This document shows, piece after piece, positions 26,079-35,304 of a stretch of DNA of 64,000 bases. The notes beneath the pieces are model-generated. The model ran no database searches, was not told the DNA's origin, and worked only from the letters and a program-made list of their open reading frames with translations. The DNA is from Arcanobacterium bovis (GTDB lineage: Bacteria > Actinomycetota > Actinomycetes > Actinomycetales > Actinomycetaceae). The stretch lies in the NCBI RefSeq assembly GCF_004331995.1, contig NZ_SJDT01000006.1, positions 54,998-118,997 of the forward strand. The letters run 5' to 3'. Position numbers and translations under genes: made by a program. The number at the start of each line of letters is the position of its first letter. Positions within the stretch are counted from its first letter, which is position 1.

Positions 26079-28739
26079 TTATTCGAGTTCAAACGCCGAA
26101 ACGAGAACTATATCTCCGTCTGTATTATCGCATGTTATAGTAAACTCGCCGTGAACATGAGCTGAATTTGCGAGGTCTTCGCGGGCTGCTTCCACTGATT
26201 CGATGACTTCTTGTGGAACTTGCAAAGTTACAGCAGCATACGGCGTGCGCTGGCTCACCTTCTGTTCGGTCTTGACCTTGCGTAGCGCTGAAAGAGCAGC
26301 TCCAGCCGCCTGCAAAACAGATACCACGGTGTCGTCATCACCTGTCCCGTCCAACTCTGCCGCAGTGGGCCAAACAGCCTTGTGCACCGAGCCGGTGCGG
26401 TACCACGACCAGACCTCTTCGGTGGCGTAGGGGAGGAAGGGTGCAAGTAAACGAACGAAGGTATCCACTGCGATATTGAGAGTTACGCGAGCCGAACGCA
26501 CCTCAGCTTCGCGGCCTGCCTGGGCGTAGATGCTGTCGCGGTCGTTGGCGCGCTCTTTGACTAATTCAATGTAATCATCGCAGAAAGTCCAGAAACACGT
26601 TTCCGTTACTTCGAGAGCCTTGGTGTGATCGAAAATCTCCATGGCTGCCGTGGCCTGTTCAACCACAGTTGCGAGCTCGGCGAGAAGGGATTTATCAAGT
26701 TCACACACAACTGCGCTTAAATCAAGATCAACAGCAGCTCCACCGCCAGAAGCCTGCATTGCAAACTTCGAAGCATTGAGCACCTTCATCGCCAGACGAC
26801 GACCGATCTTCATCTGCTGTTCGTCAAATGCCGCGTCGGTACCAAGGCGAGCTGACGCTGCCCAGTATCTAACGGCGTCCGAACCATGCTTTTCAAGCAA
26901 GCCCATCGGCGTCACAACATTGCCCTTGGACTTTGACATCTTCTTGCGGTCCGGATCGAGAATCCAACCCGAAATCGCTGCATGCTTCCATGGAACTTCA
27001 CCAAACTCAAGATGCGCACGCACGATGGTCGAGAAGAGCCAGGTGCGAATAATATCTTGACCCTGTGGGCGCACGTCCATCGGATACACCTTGTTGAACA
27101 GGTCTTCGTCAGTCAGCCAGCCACCAGCGATTTGTGGGGTGAGAGAGGATGTCGCCCAAGTATCCATAATGTCGATTTCGGCAGCGAATCCGCCCGGTAC
27201 ATTGCGCTGAGCTTCCTCAAAACCAGGAGGGCAATCCGAGGACGGATCAACCGGCAACTGGTCGAGAGTAGGCACGAGTACGTCGTCGTAATTTACGTCG
27301 CCAGATTCGGTGATCCGGTACCACAATGGAATCGGCACGCCGAAGAAGCGCTGGCGAGAAATAAGCCAGTCCGTATTGAGTCCTTGTACCCAGTTCTCAT
27401 AGCGAACCCGCATGAAATCGGGGTGGAAATCAACCTCTTTGCCGCGGAACAGGAGATTTTCGCGCAGGTCATTTCCGTTTGCCTCGGTGTGTGGCTGACC
27501 ACCGTTGCGAATGTACCACTGGCGTGAGGTGACGATTTCGAGTGGCTTATCGCCCTTTTCAAAGAAATTGGTTTTACGGGTGGTCGGTTTCTCATCGCCG
27601 ATCATTTCGCCCGTTTCTTTAAGCTTTTCAACGAGTGTCTTGCGGGCAGAGAAAGTCGTTTTACCAGCCATTTCTTCATACATTGCCACGCCGGCAGGAT
27701 CGGTGATCCACTGCGGTGTTTCCCGAATGAGTCGGCCATCTTTTCCAAGCACAGAGCGCATTGGTAGCGAGAGTTCGCGCCACCATTGCACGTCGGTGAG
27801 ATCGCCAAAGGTACAGCACATGGCGATGCCGGCGCCCTTGTCCATCTCCGCTGCTGGATGTGCCAACACTGGGAGCTCAACGTTGAATACAGGCGAGGTC
27901 ACCGTTGTGCCAAAAAGATGCTGGTAGCGCTCGTCGTCTGGATGCGCGATAAGCGCAACACACGCAGGTAGCAGCTCTGGGCGAGTCGTTTCGATGACGA
28001 CGTCGTCTCCCGCTGCGGTGTGGAAAGCGAGTGCATGGTAGGCGCCGGGGTAGTCGCGTGGTTCAAGTTCTGCTTGGGCGACGGCGGTCTGGAAGGTGAC
28101 GTCCCATAGACCAGGAGCTTGGGCTTGATAGGCTTCACCCCGCTCGAGGTTCTTCAAGAATGCTGCCTGTGCAACCTTCTGTGCTTTGGCGCCGATGGTT
28201 TGGTAGTTCTGCTCCCAGTCCACGGACAGGCCGAGATGGCGCCACAAATTCTCAAACTGTTTCTCGTCTTCGGCTGTGAGTTTCCAACACAGCTCAATAA
28301 AGTTGCGGCGTGAAATCGGTACTTGATCGGCGTACTTGATCGACTTACCGTCGCCGCCGTCGTGCGGAGGAACAAAATTTTCCTCGTAAGGTAACGACGG
28401 ATCGCAACGCACGCCGTAGTAGTTCTGCACGCGACGCTCAGTTGGAAGACCGTTGTCGTCCCAGCCCATAGGGTAGAAGACGTTCATGCCCTGCATACGC
28501 TTGTAGCGTGCGATTACGTCGGTGTGGGTGTAGCTAAAAACGTGGCCGACGTGGAGCGAGCCAGAAACTGTAGGAGGTGGAGTGTCCACCGAAAATACTT
28601 GGTCGCGGCTGGTGTCGCGATTGAATGAATAGGTGCCAGTTTCGGCCCAAGTTTTGCCCCAGCGGTCTTCGAGACCTTCAAGAGCGGCCCTTTCCGGAAC
28701 CTCGGTGTGATCGAGCAATGCGGAGTTGTTTTCAGTCAT
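26079..28739 (-). CDS. valS: Valine-tRNA ligase
   Basis: Charges tRNA-Val; class I synthetase. 886 residues. The HIGH motif appears as SLHVGH in PPTVSGSLHVGHVFSYTH near residue 48, with GWDDNGLPTERRV after it. The KMSKS motif is intact (KKMSKSKGNVV). The CP1 editing region and the tRNA-binding anticodon domain are present; the C-terminus is short without a long coiled-coil arm. The frame is open 47 codons further upstream, but ATG 28739 (MTENNSALLDH) gives a sensible N-terminus. In mycobacteria valS neighbours clpX and folC; here folC lies behind ileS. Confidence 0.95.
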   Translation of the reverse strand: MTENNSALLDHTEVPERAALEGLEDRWGKTWAETGTYSFNRDTSRDQVFSVDTPPPTVSGSLHVGHVFSYTHTDVIARYKRMQGMNVFYPMGWDDNGLPTERRVQNYYGVRCDPSLPYEENFVPPHDGGDGKSIKYADQVPISRRNFIELCWKLTAEDEKQFENLWRHLGLSVDWEQNYQTIGAKAQKVAQAAFLKNLERGEAYQAQAPGLWDVTFQTAVAQAELEPRDYPGAYHALAFHTAAGDDVVIETTRPELLPACVALIAHPDDERYQHLFGTTVTSPVFNVELPVLAHPAAEMDKGAGIAMCCTFGDLTDVQWWRELSLPMRSVLGKDGRLIRETPQWITDPAGVAMYEEMAGKTTFSARKTLVEKLKETGEMIGDEKPTTRKTNFFEKGDKPLEIVTSRQWYIRNGGQPHTEANGNDLRENLLFRGKEVDFHPDFMRVRYENWVQGLNTDWLISRQRFFGVPIPLWYRITESGDVNYDDVLVPTLDQLPVDPSSDCPPGFEEAQRNVPGGFAAEIDIMDTWATSSLTPQIAGGWLTDEDLFNKVYPMDVRPQGQDIIRTWLFSTIVRAHLEFGEVPWKHAAISGWILDPDRKKMSKSKGNVVTPMGLLEKHGSDAVRYWAASARLGTDAAFDEQQMKIGRRLAMKVLNASKFAMQASGGGAAVDLDLSAVVCELDKSLLAELATVVEQATAAMEIFDHTKALEVTETCFWTFCDDYIELVKERANDRDSIYAQAGREAEVRSARVTLNIAVDTFVRLLAPFLPYATEEVWSWYRTGSVHKAVWPTAAELDGTGDDDTVVSVLQAAGAALSALRKVKTEQKVSQRTPYAAVTLQVPQEVIESVEAAREDLANSAHVHGEFTITCDNTDGDIVLVSAFELE

Positions 28740-28815
28740 GGTACTATTCTCCCACGAATGGCGAGAATTCCGAATTTGCTGCCCGCCGAGGTGGTGTGCT
28801 TCACCCTTGCTCGTT

Positions 28816-29385
28816 ATGATCGTGGTGATGAATGAGGAATTAGATGAGCAGGACTTCCTGTGCCTGCCAGTTCGAGGCATGCCGCAAATAACGAGTTCCG
28901 ATGATCTAGGGGCGGTGGTGTCACGTGCTGTTGCTCGTTTGCAATGGCCCGACGGACGCTATGGTATGCACGGCACAGATGTGGTGGTAGTGTGTGGGAA
29001 AATCGTTGCTAAAGCGCAAGGTAAGTGGTTTCGTTATGGCGATCACGAAGGAGGCTTTGCGAGTAGGGCAGGGATACCCGCAGGCTTGGATCTCGATCCA
29101 GTTGAGAACGCCGACGACGCCGCAGCACAGTTGCGACGTGGTTTCGCGGCGCGTTTTGGCGGACGCCCAGGGGTGATTATTACCTCTCATCGTGAAGTGC
29201 TTGGAAGTGCTGGATTTGAGCGTATGCATGGCGCTTCGAACGCGTTGTTAAGTAAGCTGATTTCTGCTCATGAGCAGGTTATTGCTGAGGATAAAAGATA
29301 TTGCGTTTCGATAATTCGCGGATTGAGTGACGTACTTATGTGGGAAGATATGCCCGTTAATACTTCGTTAAACCGCGATTCGTAA
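28816..29385 (+). CDS. CofE-like (F420-0:gamma-glutamyl ligase domain) protein, short and divergent
   Basis: 189 residues. The N-terminal half (LPVRGMPQITSSDDLGAVVS, then HGTDVVVVCGKIVAKAQGKW) matches the start of CofE/FbiB ligases, which add glutamate to coenzyme F420. The C-terminal half, where CofE normally has a TDxxGRxWR-type motif, is shortened and reads VIITSHREVLGSAGFERMHG, so ligase activity is uncertain. No other F420 gene is in the window. TATGAT at 28815-28820 may be a -10 box, giving a nearly leaderless start at ATG 28828; ATG 28816 is the longer option. Divergent from valS. Confidence 0.6.
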   Translation: MIVVMNEELDEQDFLCLPVRGMPQITSSDDLGAVVSRAVARLQWPDGRYGMHGTDVVVVCGKIVAKAQGKWFRYGDHEGGFASRAGIPAGLDLDPVENADDAAAQLRRGFAARFGGRPGVIITSHREVLGSAGFERMHGASNALLSKLISAHEQVIAEDKRYCVSIIRGLSDVLMWEDMPVNTSLNRDS

Positions 29386-29452
29386 CGAAGATAATACTGT
29401 ATAATCTGCGATCGATATAGGGATTTTTGGTCGGCGGTGCTAGGCTGGCGGC

Positions 29453-31513
29453 ATGCAGTATGCATTCGATGAACTAGACGATCAGCCAGAAGCAGAAGAG
29501 AAATCAGAAGATCTTCCCCAAGACCTTGAAGCGAATGATGTTGCCACAGACGCAACGCAGACGCCGGCGTCGGAAACACCTGTAGCTGATCCCACGCAAA
29601 CTGGAGAAATCGATATTCACGGTCTCCACCACACAAAATCGAGTCAAGCAGCCTTGATGCTTGCTGCTCTCGGAGTAATTTTCGGTGATATTGGCACCTC
29701 GCCTCTATATGCGATGCACGCGGTTTTTAATCTTGATCATGGACTCATTCCTGTCAATCAAGAGAGCGTGTACGGAATTATTTCTCTAGTCTTTTGGTCA
29801 ATTACGTTGGTTGTAACGTACAAGTACCTGTTCTTGGTGATGCGTGCGGGAAACGATGGCGAAGGCGGAATCCTTGCGCTAACGGCACTTTTACGCAAGG
29901 CCACAAAGGGACGCAGGTTGTTTGGCCTCTTTACTTTCCTTGGAATTATCGGCGCATCACTGTTCTACGGAGACTCAATCATCACTCCGGCGATCTCAGT
30001 GATGTCTGCGGTGGAAGGTCTGGAACTTATATCGCCAGCGGCAACGAAGGCCGTAGTGCCAATTTCGCTGGTAATTCTGATTGCCTTGTTCTCTATCCAA
30101 AAGTTTGGAACGGGCAAGGTGGGTAGGCTTTTTGGACCGGTCATGGTGGGCTGGTTCATTACACTGGCGTTGCTCGGAGTTCCGCATATTATTGAGCATC
30201 CTGGTATTATTGCTGCAATTTCGCCGCATCACGCACTTATGTTCGCCATTGCGCACCCATTCATGGGATTCGTGGCTCTTGGAGCTTCGGTGCTAGCGAT
30301 TACTGGCGCCGAGACGCTTTATGCGGATATGGGGCACTTCGGACGTAAACCTATCGTTACATCGTGGCTCTTGCTCGTATTTCCATGCTTGACCATCAAC
30401 TATTTGGGTCAAGGTGCTTTGTTGATTAACGAGCCATCGGCTGTATCGAATCCATTCTTCAACCTCGTGCCTGAATCTTTGTTGTGGCCCGTCGTCATTC
30501 TCGCGACTACCGCCACCGTAATTGCTTCCCAGGCAGTGATTTCGGGGGCTTTCTCAGTAACTCAGCAGGCTTTGAACCTCGGTTTAGTGCCGCGCATGCG
30601 CATCATGCATACCTCGAAGTCCGAAGGCGGGCAGATCTACATTCCGGGAATTAACACCATGCTTATGATCGGTGTTGCAGCTTTGATTCTTGGTTTCAGA
30701 TCGTCTGGAGCACTTTCTAACGCCTATGGTTTGGCAGTTACTGGAACAGAAATGCTCACCTTGGCACTGTTCTGTGCGTATGCGCATATTGTATGGAAGT
30801 GGTCAATGTTCAGGTTGCTTCCAGTCCTCGCCATAGTGGGTATTCTCGAAACGCTTTATTTCTCCGCTAACGTGATGAAGATTCCGACCGGCGGTTGGTT
30901 GCCTATTGCTATTGCTATCAGCGTTATCATTATTATGACCACTTGGATGTGGGGATCGTACACAGTTTACAAAGTGCGCGGTGAGATTGAAATGCCGCTG
31001 GACGAATGGCTTACGAAGATCCGAGCGCTCAATCTGCCGCGCATCCCTGGTCAGGCAATTTATCTTCACCAAAGTAAAGGCACTGTACCACTCGCACTCA
31101 AAGAAAACGTACGTTTCAACCACACACTTCATGAACAGATTGTGTTCGTTCGGGTGCTGGTACGAAACATTCCGCACGTGCGGCATGTGGATCGTGTGAG
31201 CATTGAGCGGTTAGGCGAGCCAGAAGACGGCATTATGAGCATGACTATTCAGCTCGGCTTTAACGACAACCAAAATATTCCGCACAACCTCAAGTGGAGT
31301 TCTGGTAAAGATCCTGATTTCGTCTATGCCAATGACGACGCTCGATACTTCCTGTCGGTGATGGACTTCCGCCCGAGTGACGAGATGCCATGGTATTTGC
31401 GTTGGCGCAGGTCGTTATACATGTTCCTCAGTCGAAATGCAGGTTCGCGAATGGAAGCATTCCGGCTTCCACGTCATCGCACCGTAATTATCGGCGGATC
31501 TATTTACCTATAA
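29453..31513 (+). CDS. kup: KUP-family potassium uptake protein
   Basis: Secondary K+ importer, probably K+/H+ symport. 686 residues with about twelve membrane segments. Diagnostic: LAALGVIFGDIGTSPLYAM near residue 71, ALTALLRKATKGRR near 142, FYGDSIITPAISVMSAVEG near 168, and SQAVISGAFSVTQQA near 360. An acidic cytosolic N-terminal extension of about 65 residues precedes the first helix. The C-terminal cytosolic domain contains RIPGQAIYLHQSKGTVPLAL. A TATAAT at 29400-29405 is a likely -10 box, giving a 40-base leader with no room for a riboswitch. Confidence 0.94.
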   Translation: MQYAFDELDDQPEAEEKSEDLPQDLEANDVATDATQTPASETPVADPTQTGEIDIHGLHHTKSSQAALMLAALGVIFGDIGTSPLYAMHAVFNLDHGLIPVNQESVYGIISLVFWSITLVVTYKYLFLVMRAGNDGEGGILALTALLRKATKGRRLFGLFTFLGIIGASLFYGDSIITPAISVMSAVEGLELISPAATKAVVPISLVILIALFSIQKFGTGKVGRLFGPVMVGWFITLALLGVPHIIEHPGIIAAISPHHALMFAIAHPFMGFVALGASVLAITGAETLYADMGHFGRKPIVTSWLLLVFPCLTINYLGQGALLINEPSAVSNPFFNLVPESLLWPVVILATTATVIASQAVISGAFSVTQQALNLGLVPRMRIMHTSKSEGGQIYIPGINTMLMIGVAALILGFRSSGALSNAYGLAVTGTEMLTLALFCAYAHIVWKWSMFRLLPVLAIVGILETLYFSANVMKIPTGGWLPIAIAISVIIIMTTWMWGSYTVYKVRGEIEMPLDEWLTKIRALNLPRIPGQAIYLHQSKGTVPLALKENVRFNHTLHEQIVFVRVLVRNIPHVRHVDRVSIERLGEPEDGIMSMTIQLGFNDNQNIPHNLKWSSGKDPDFVYANDDARYFLSVMDFRPSDEMPWYLRWRRSLYMFLSRNAGSRMEAFRLPRHRTVIIGGSIYL

Positions 31514-31556
31514 GAGTACTTAGCCTCACTAACAGAAAACTTATATCGGTGTTGCT

Positions 31557-31596
31557 AGTGGTGGGCGGCACTTCAATTGAAGTGCCGCCCACCACT
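31557..31596. terminator. 40-bp perfect palindrome with no spacer after kup
   Basis: The 20 bases 31557-31576 are exactly complementary to 31577-31596, core GGTGGGCGGCACTTCAATTG. It lies between the convergent kup and DUF1801 gene ends. Probably a bidirectional terminator; as DNA it could also extrude a cruciform. Confidence 0.7.
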
Positions 31597-31684
31597 GTTT
31601 ATAGAGCCTTATGGCATCAAAGCGTTTTACATCGGATCTTTTACACTGGACGTTGAATCAACGCCACCTATACATCGGCGATTC

Positions 31685-32113
31685 CTAGCATTCGTCGTCG
31701 TGCTTGTCGTGCCGCCAGAAGGTGTTCACATCGGCTTTATCGCGGATATTGAATTCGATGATTTCTTGGATCAGTGCGAACGGTACGTCGTCTTTCCATG
31801 GGAATCGAATCAGCATCTTAGAATGGTCGATGCCGAGCTCTTCCAATTTGGAAGCAAAAGTGACCATTCCCTTATATTCAGGGCTGATAGAAAAGTGTGC
31901 TTTGGCAAACGACATTCCCATGATGAAAGTGCCGTGGTCGGTAAACATGGGTTGATTCCACGCTATACGCAGCTTCAACTGTGGGTATGTTTTAAGAATT
32001 CGTTCAATCAAAGCAAGTGCAGTTTCTTGATTGTTCGGATCGGGAATCTTCTTGAGTATGGGGACAAGGAAATCCTCGAGTTTATCGCCTTCGCACATTT
32101 CAATTGTTGCCAT
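31685..32113 (-). CDS. DUF1801 (YdhG-like) domain protein
   Basis: 142 residues, soluble. Motifs RIAWNQPMFTDHGTFIMGMS and AKAHFSISPEYKGM around residues 47-80 match the DUF1801/YdhG-like fold; Bacillus YdhG is reported as a frataxin-like iron chaperone, but a role here is not shown. The C-terminal TFWRHDKHDDEC is rich in His/Asp and could bind metal (inference). The start ATG 32113 reads MATIEMCEGDKLEDF. Monocistronic, divergent from the transketolase operon. Confidence 0.75.
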   Translation of the reverse strand: MATIEMCEGDKLEDFLVPILKKIPDPNNQETALALIERILKTYPQLKLRIAWNQPMFTDHGTFIMGMSFAKAHFSISPEYKGMVTFASKLEELGIDHSKMLIRFPWKDDVPFALIQEIIEFNIRDKADVNTFWRHDKHDDEC

Positions 32114-32396
32114 AGGCCTATCGTCTCATTTTTTCGTGCAGATAGCAGAACTTATCGAGAAATCTGTGTAATTTGGCGTGCAAAGATCTTGGAACAAAAC
32201 CGGATAGGAACGCGATTTGTGAGGAGCGGCTAGACTAAATTTCGTTTAGTTCAACATTGGATTTTTACGTTTCAGCTGATAGAACTGTGTGAATCTTCAA
32301 GTTCGAAAAATTGCTTGAAGAAACGTGTCTAAAACCACGAAATTTATCCGAACTGGCGGTACTATTATTTTTAAGCTCAACGAGGAGGCGACCTAA

Positions 32397-33146
32397 ATGG
32401 ATAATGCAACATTAAGTCGAGTCAATCTTTTTGGTGTGCTTCGCACGCTTGAAACATTGGTCCAGCTCGACGACAAAGCTGCACAAGTCATCGCACACGC
32501 CGATGAAACAATTCAATTCACCAGTCCTAAAGGAACTATGCGGCTGGTAATCAAGAACGGCACTATCAAGCATCTTGAAGGTGCTGGCCCTAATACCATG
32601 AATTTGGCATTCCCTGCACCGATTATGGTGAACAAAATGTTCGCAGGAACGGGTGCTCCTGTTCCTGTGAAAGGTATCCGGAGGATCAAGTTCCTTACGG
32701 GACCGTTCACCGATCTGACCAATATCTTGACCGAATATCTTATGCCTACGCCGCAGAAGCTGCAGGATCCTGAATACCGGCGTCGTAATACAATTCTTAC
32801 CTTGCATATTGCGTCATACGCATTGGCAGAAATTGCAAATCACGACGTTGCTGGAAAAGAAGCTGCGAGCCGAATGCGCGATGGTGATCTTCAACTCGCT
32901 GTAATCGGTGGTCCAGCATTGATCATTCGCATCAAAGATCACAGGCTACGGGTAGTTGAAGGACTATCTAATCATCCGAGTGCCAAGATGGTTTTCTCGG
33001 ATTTGGATGTGGCTGGTGGAGTTTTGCGTGGAGAAATTCCTAGCTTTGAAGCTGTTGGTAAGGATCAAATCCAACTTGGAGGATTTGTGCCAATCCTAGA
33101 CAACTTCAACAAGCTACTTGGACTTGTTCCTCACTACCTCGGATAG
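32397..33146 (+). CDS. Protein of unknown function, two SCP2-like halves; first gene of the transketolase operon
   Basis: 249 residues, no signal peptide or membrane helix. I do not recognise a named family with certainty. The C-terminal half (GDLQLAVIGGPALIIRIKDH, then PSAKMVFSDLDVAGGVLRGE, ending IQLGGFVPILDN) resembles an SCP2 sterol-carrier-type fold that binds hydrophobic ligands, and the N-terminal half (DETIQFTSPKGTMRLVIKNG, PNTMNLAFPAP) looks like a second copy. The protein encoded at 36318 has the same two-part pattern, so the two are probably paralogues. GAGGAGGCGAC precedes the ATG. The next gene starts ten bases after its stop. Confidence 0.65.
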   Translation: MDNATLSRVNLFGVLRTLETLVQLDDKAAQVIAHADETIQFTSPKGTMRLVIKNGTIKHLEGAGPNTMNLAFPAPIMVNKMFAGTGAPVPVKGIRRIKFLTGPFTDLTNILTEYLMPTPQKLQDPEYRRRNTILTLHIASYALAEIANHDVAGKEAASRMRDGDLQLAVIGGPALIIRIKDHRLRVVEGLSNHPSAKMVFSDLDVAGGVLRGEIPSFEAVGKDQIQLGGFVPILDNFNKLLGLVPHYLG

Positions 33147-33156
33147 GACGAAAACG

Positions 33157-34440
33157 ATGGAAACTTACACATACCCAAAGAGCTCAGAACTATTCTTACG
33201 CGCAACGAAGGTCATTCCAGGTGGTGTGTATGGACACTTAGGACCTGCTGAAGGCTGCTTCATGCCTGTGAGCAATTATCCGCTTTATCTCGAGCGTGCC
33301 AAAGGCTCGTATTTCTGGGATCTGGATGGAAATCGCTTTATCGACTACATGTGCGCATACGGACCTAATATTCTCGGATACAACGATCCAGAGGTTAATG
33401 CGGCCGCAGCAGCACAGTATAAGAAGGGCGACTGCACCATTTTGCCAACGGAACGCATGGTAGAACTCGCAGAACTCTTGACCGATACGATCTCCAGTGC
33501 GGACTGGGCGTTTTTCGCAAAAAATGGTGGCGACGTCACCAGCCTCGCGGTGATGACGGCGAAAGCTGCAACGAACCGCGAGAAGATCCTTATGCATTAC
33601 GGCGGCTACCACGGTGTTGCACCATGGACCCAGCATGCTGATCATCCAGGCATCACTGAGGCAGATGTGTCGAATAATATCTACACGCCGTTCGGTGATT
33701 TCTCCGCATTGAAGAAGGCAGTTCACGCGAATCGTGGACAGATTGCTGCAATCATCGCAACTCCTTACCACCATCCAATCGTTGAGGACAACCGTCTCGC
33801 TCCCGATGGGTACTGGCAGAAAGTTCGCGAGCTGTGCACCAAGGAAGGAATCCTTCTGATTATCGACGACGTGCGCTGCGGTTTCCGTCTTGACGTGCGC
33901 GGTTCGGATGTTCACTACGGATTCGATGCTGATCTGCTCTGCTACTGCAAGGCGCTTGCTAACGGTTACAATATTTCCGCTCTCGTGGGCAAGAAAGAAT
34001 ACATGGATGCAGTGTCCTCGGTGTTCTACACGGGTTCGTACTGGCTCTCTGCAGCGCCAATGGCAGCTGCTCTTGCTTGTATCAACAAGATGCGTGAAAT
34101 TGATGTTGCGAAGGTCTGCACTGAAAAGGGCGAGAAGCTCACTGCTGGTTTGCAAGAGGTTGCGTCTGCAAATGGCTTTGATTTGGTTGTTTCGGGCGAG
34201 CCAGCAATGTGGTTCATGCGCACAGCAGGATACCGCGGTGAGACCGATCCGAATAACTTTATTCATCAAGCATTCGTGAGCGAATGTGTGCGCCGAGGAG
34301 TGTTCTTCTCAAGCCATCACAATTTGTTCATCAATGCATCGCTTACCGACGAAGACATTCAGTTCACTCTCGATGTTGCGGATGAAGCTTATCGAGTTGT
34401 GAGCAAGAACGTAAAGCAACTTCTAGGAAAGGTTATGTAA
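33157..34440 (+). CDS. Class III PLP aminotransferase, glutamate-1-semialdehyde aminomutase-like
   Basis: 427 residues, PLP-dependent. Fold-type I motifs: VIPGGVYGHLGPAEG at the N-terminus, LDGNRFIDYMCAYGPNILGY, the PLP-binding Asp in LIIDDVRCGFRLD, and the Schiff-base Lys at about residue 265 in YCKALANGYNISALVG. Overall it resembles HemL (GSA aminomutase), but HemL partners are absent and the operon is not tetrapyrrole-related, so it probably acts on another aldehyde or ketone. ATG 33157 (METYTYPKSS) is chosen over an in-frame start that overlaps the previous gene. Its stop overlaps the next start (TAATG), so translation is coupled. Confidence 0.85.
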   Translation: METYTYPKSSELFLRATKVIPGGVYGHLGPAEGCFMPVSNYPLYLERAKGSYFWDLDGNRFIDYMCAYGPNILGYNDPEVNAAAAAQYKKGDCTILPTERMVELAELLTDTISSADWAFFAKNGGDVTSLAVMTAKAATNREKILMHYGGYHGVAPWTQHADHPGITEADVSNNIYTPFGDFSALKKAVHANRGQIAAIIATPYHHPIVEDNRLAPDGYWQKVRELCTKEGILLIIDDVRCGFRLDVRGSDVHYGFDADLLCYCKALANGYNISALVGKKEYMDAVSSVFYTGSYWLSAAPMAAALACINKMREIDVAKVCTEKGEKLTAGLQEVASANGFDLVVSGEPAMWFMRTAGYRGETDPNNFIHQAFVSECVRRGVFFSSHHNLFINASLTDEDIQFTLDVADEAYRVVSKNVKQLLGKVM

Positions 34441-35303
34441 TGGCTATTGATGCAAGCATATGGCGGCGTCTTGAAGATAAGGCACATGAACTCCGTTCCC
34501 TGACGCTCGATACGGTCGTTTGGGCTGGTGGTGGCCATATCGGTGGATCGTTGTCGGCAGTCGATATTCTCACCGTCCTATATCACGAGGTAATGAATTT
34601 TGATTCCTCGAAACTTGATGATCCTGACCGCGACCGCTTTGTTCTTTCCAAAGGACATATCGGTGTGGGGTATGCTCCTGTGTTGGCCGATCTTGGATGT
34701 TTTCCAAAGGAATGGTTGAAGAATTTCAACCATACTGGTTCGCCACTCGGTATGCATCCGGATGGATCGAAAGTACCTGGTGTTGAGATTGCAACAGGCT
34801 CGCTGGGACATGGCCTTTCGATCGCCGTCGGAATGGCAGCAGCCTCACGACTCTCTGGCAGGAACTTCCGTACCTACTGTCTCATGGGTGACGGTGAGTG
34901 CAACGAAGGCTCGATTTGGGAAGCGGCAATGGCAGCTTCGCACTTCAAGCTGGGCGGGCTCATCGGCATTGTCGATCGTAACAAAGCGATGATCGATGGT
35001 ATGACGGAAGACGTTATGGCGCTCGAACCATTTGCCGACAAATGGACTGCTTTTGGCTGGGAAGTCTTTGACATTGACGGTCATAACATTCCTGAGCTGG
35101 TGGAAACGTTCCGTGCGGCCGATGCAATTAAGGACAAGCCAGTAATGATCATTGCCAACACCATTAAGGGTGAAGGTATTGACACCATCGCTGGTGACTA
35201 CAAGTGGCATTATGGATCCTTCGGTGGCGATCAGGCTGTTGAAGGTCATAAGGCACTTGAGGAATACCACGCAAAGCGCGTAGCAAAGATTAAGGAGAAG
35301 TGA
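34440..35303 (+). CDS. Transketolase, N-terminal (ThDP-binding) subunit
   Basis: 287 residues, equivalent to the first third of transketolase. The cofactor-binding elements are present: GGHIGGSLSAVDIL near residue 25, SKGHIGVGYAPVLA, IATGSLGHGLSIAVGMA, and the ThDP/metal motif MGDGECNEGSIWEAAMAASH near 147 with VDRNK behind it. Split transketolases are known from archaea and many bacteria, often with specialised substrates rather than the pentose phosphate cycle. Start overlaps the aminotransferase stop by one base. The partner subunit begins one base after its stop. Confidence 0.92.
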   Translation: MAIDASIWRRLEDKAHELRSLTLDTVVWAGGGHIGGSLSAVDILTVLYHEVMNFDSSKLDDPDRDRFVLSKGHIGVGYAPVLADLGCFPKEWLKNFNHTGSPLGMHPDGSKVPGVEIATGSLGHGLSIAVGMAAASRLSGRNFRTYCLMGDGECNEGSIWEAAMAASHFKLGGLIGIVDRNKAMIDGMTEDVMALEPFADKWTAFGWEVFDIDGHNIPELVETFRAADAIKDKPVMIIANTIKGEGIDTIAGDYKWHYGSFGGDQAVEGHKALEEYHAKRVAKIKEK

Positions 35304-35304
35304 G

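Noticed and set aside
33238..34269. 343-residue minus-strand frame opposite the aminotransferase
   Set aside because: Antisense shadow of a well-supported gene, rich in Cys/His from reversed codons, with no known motif.
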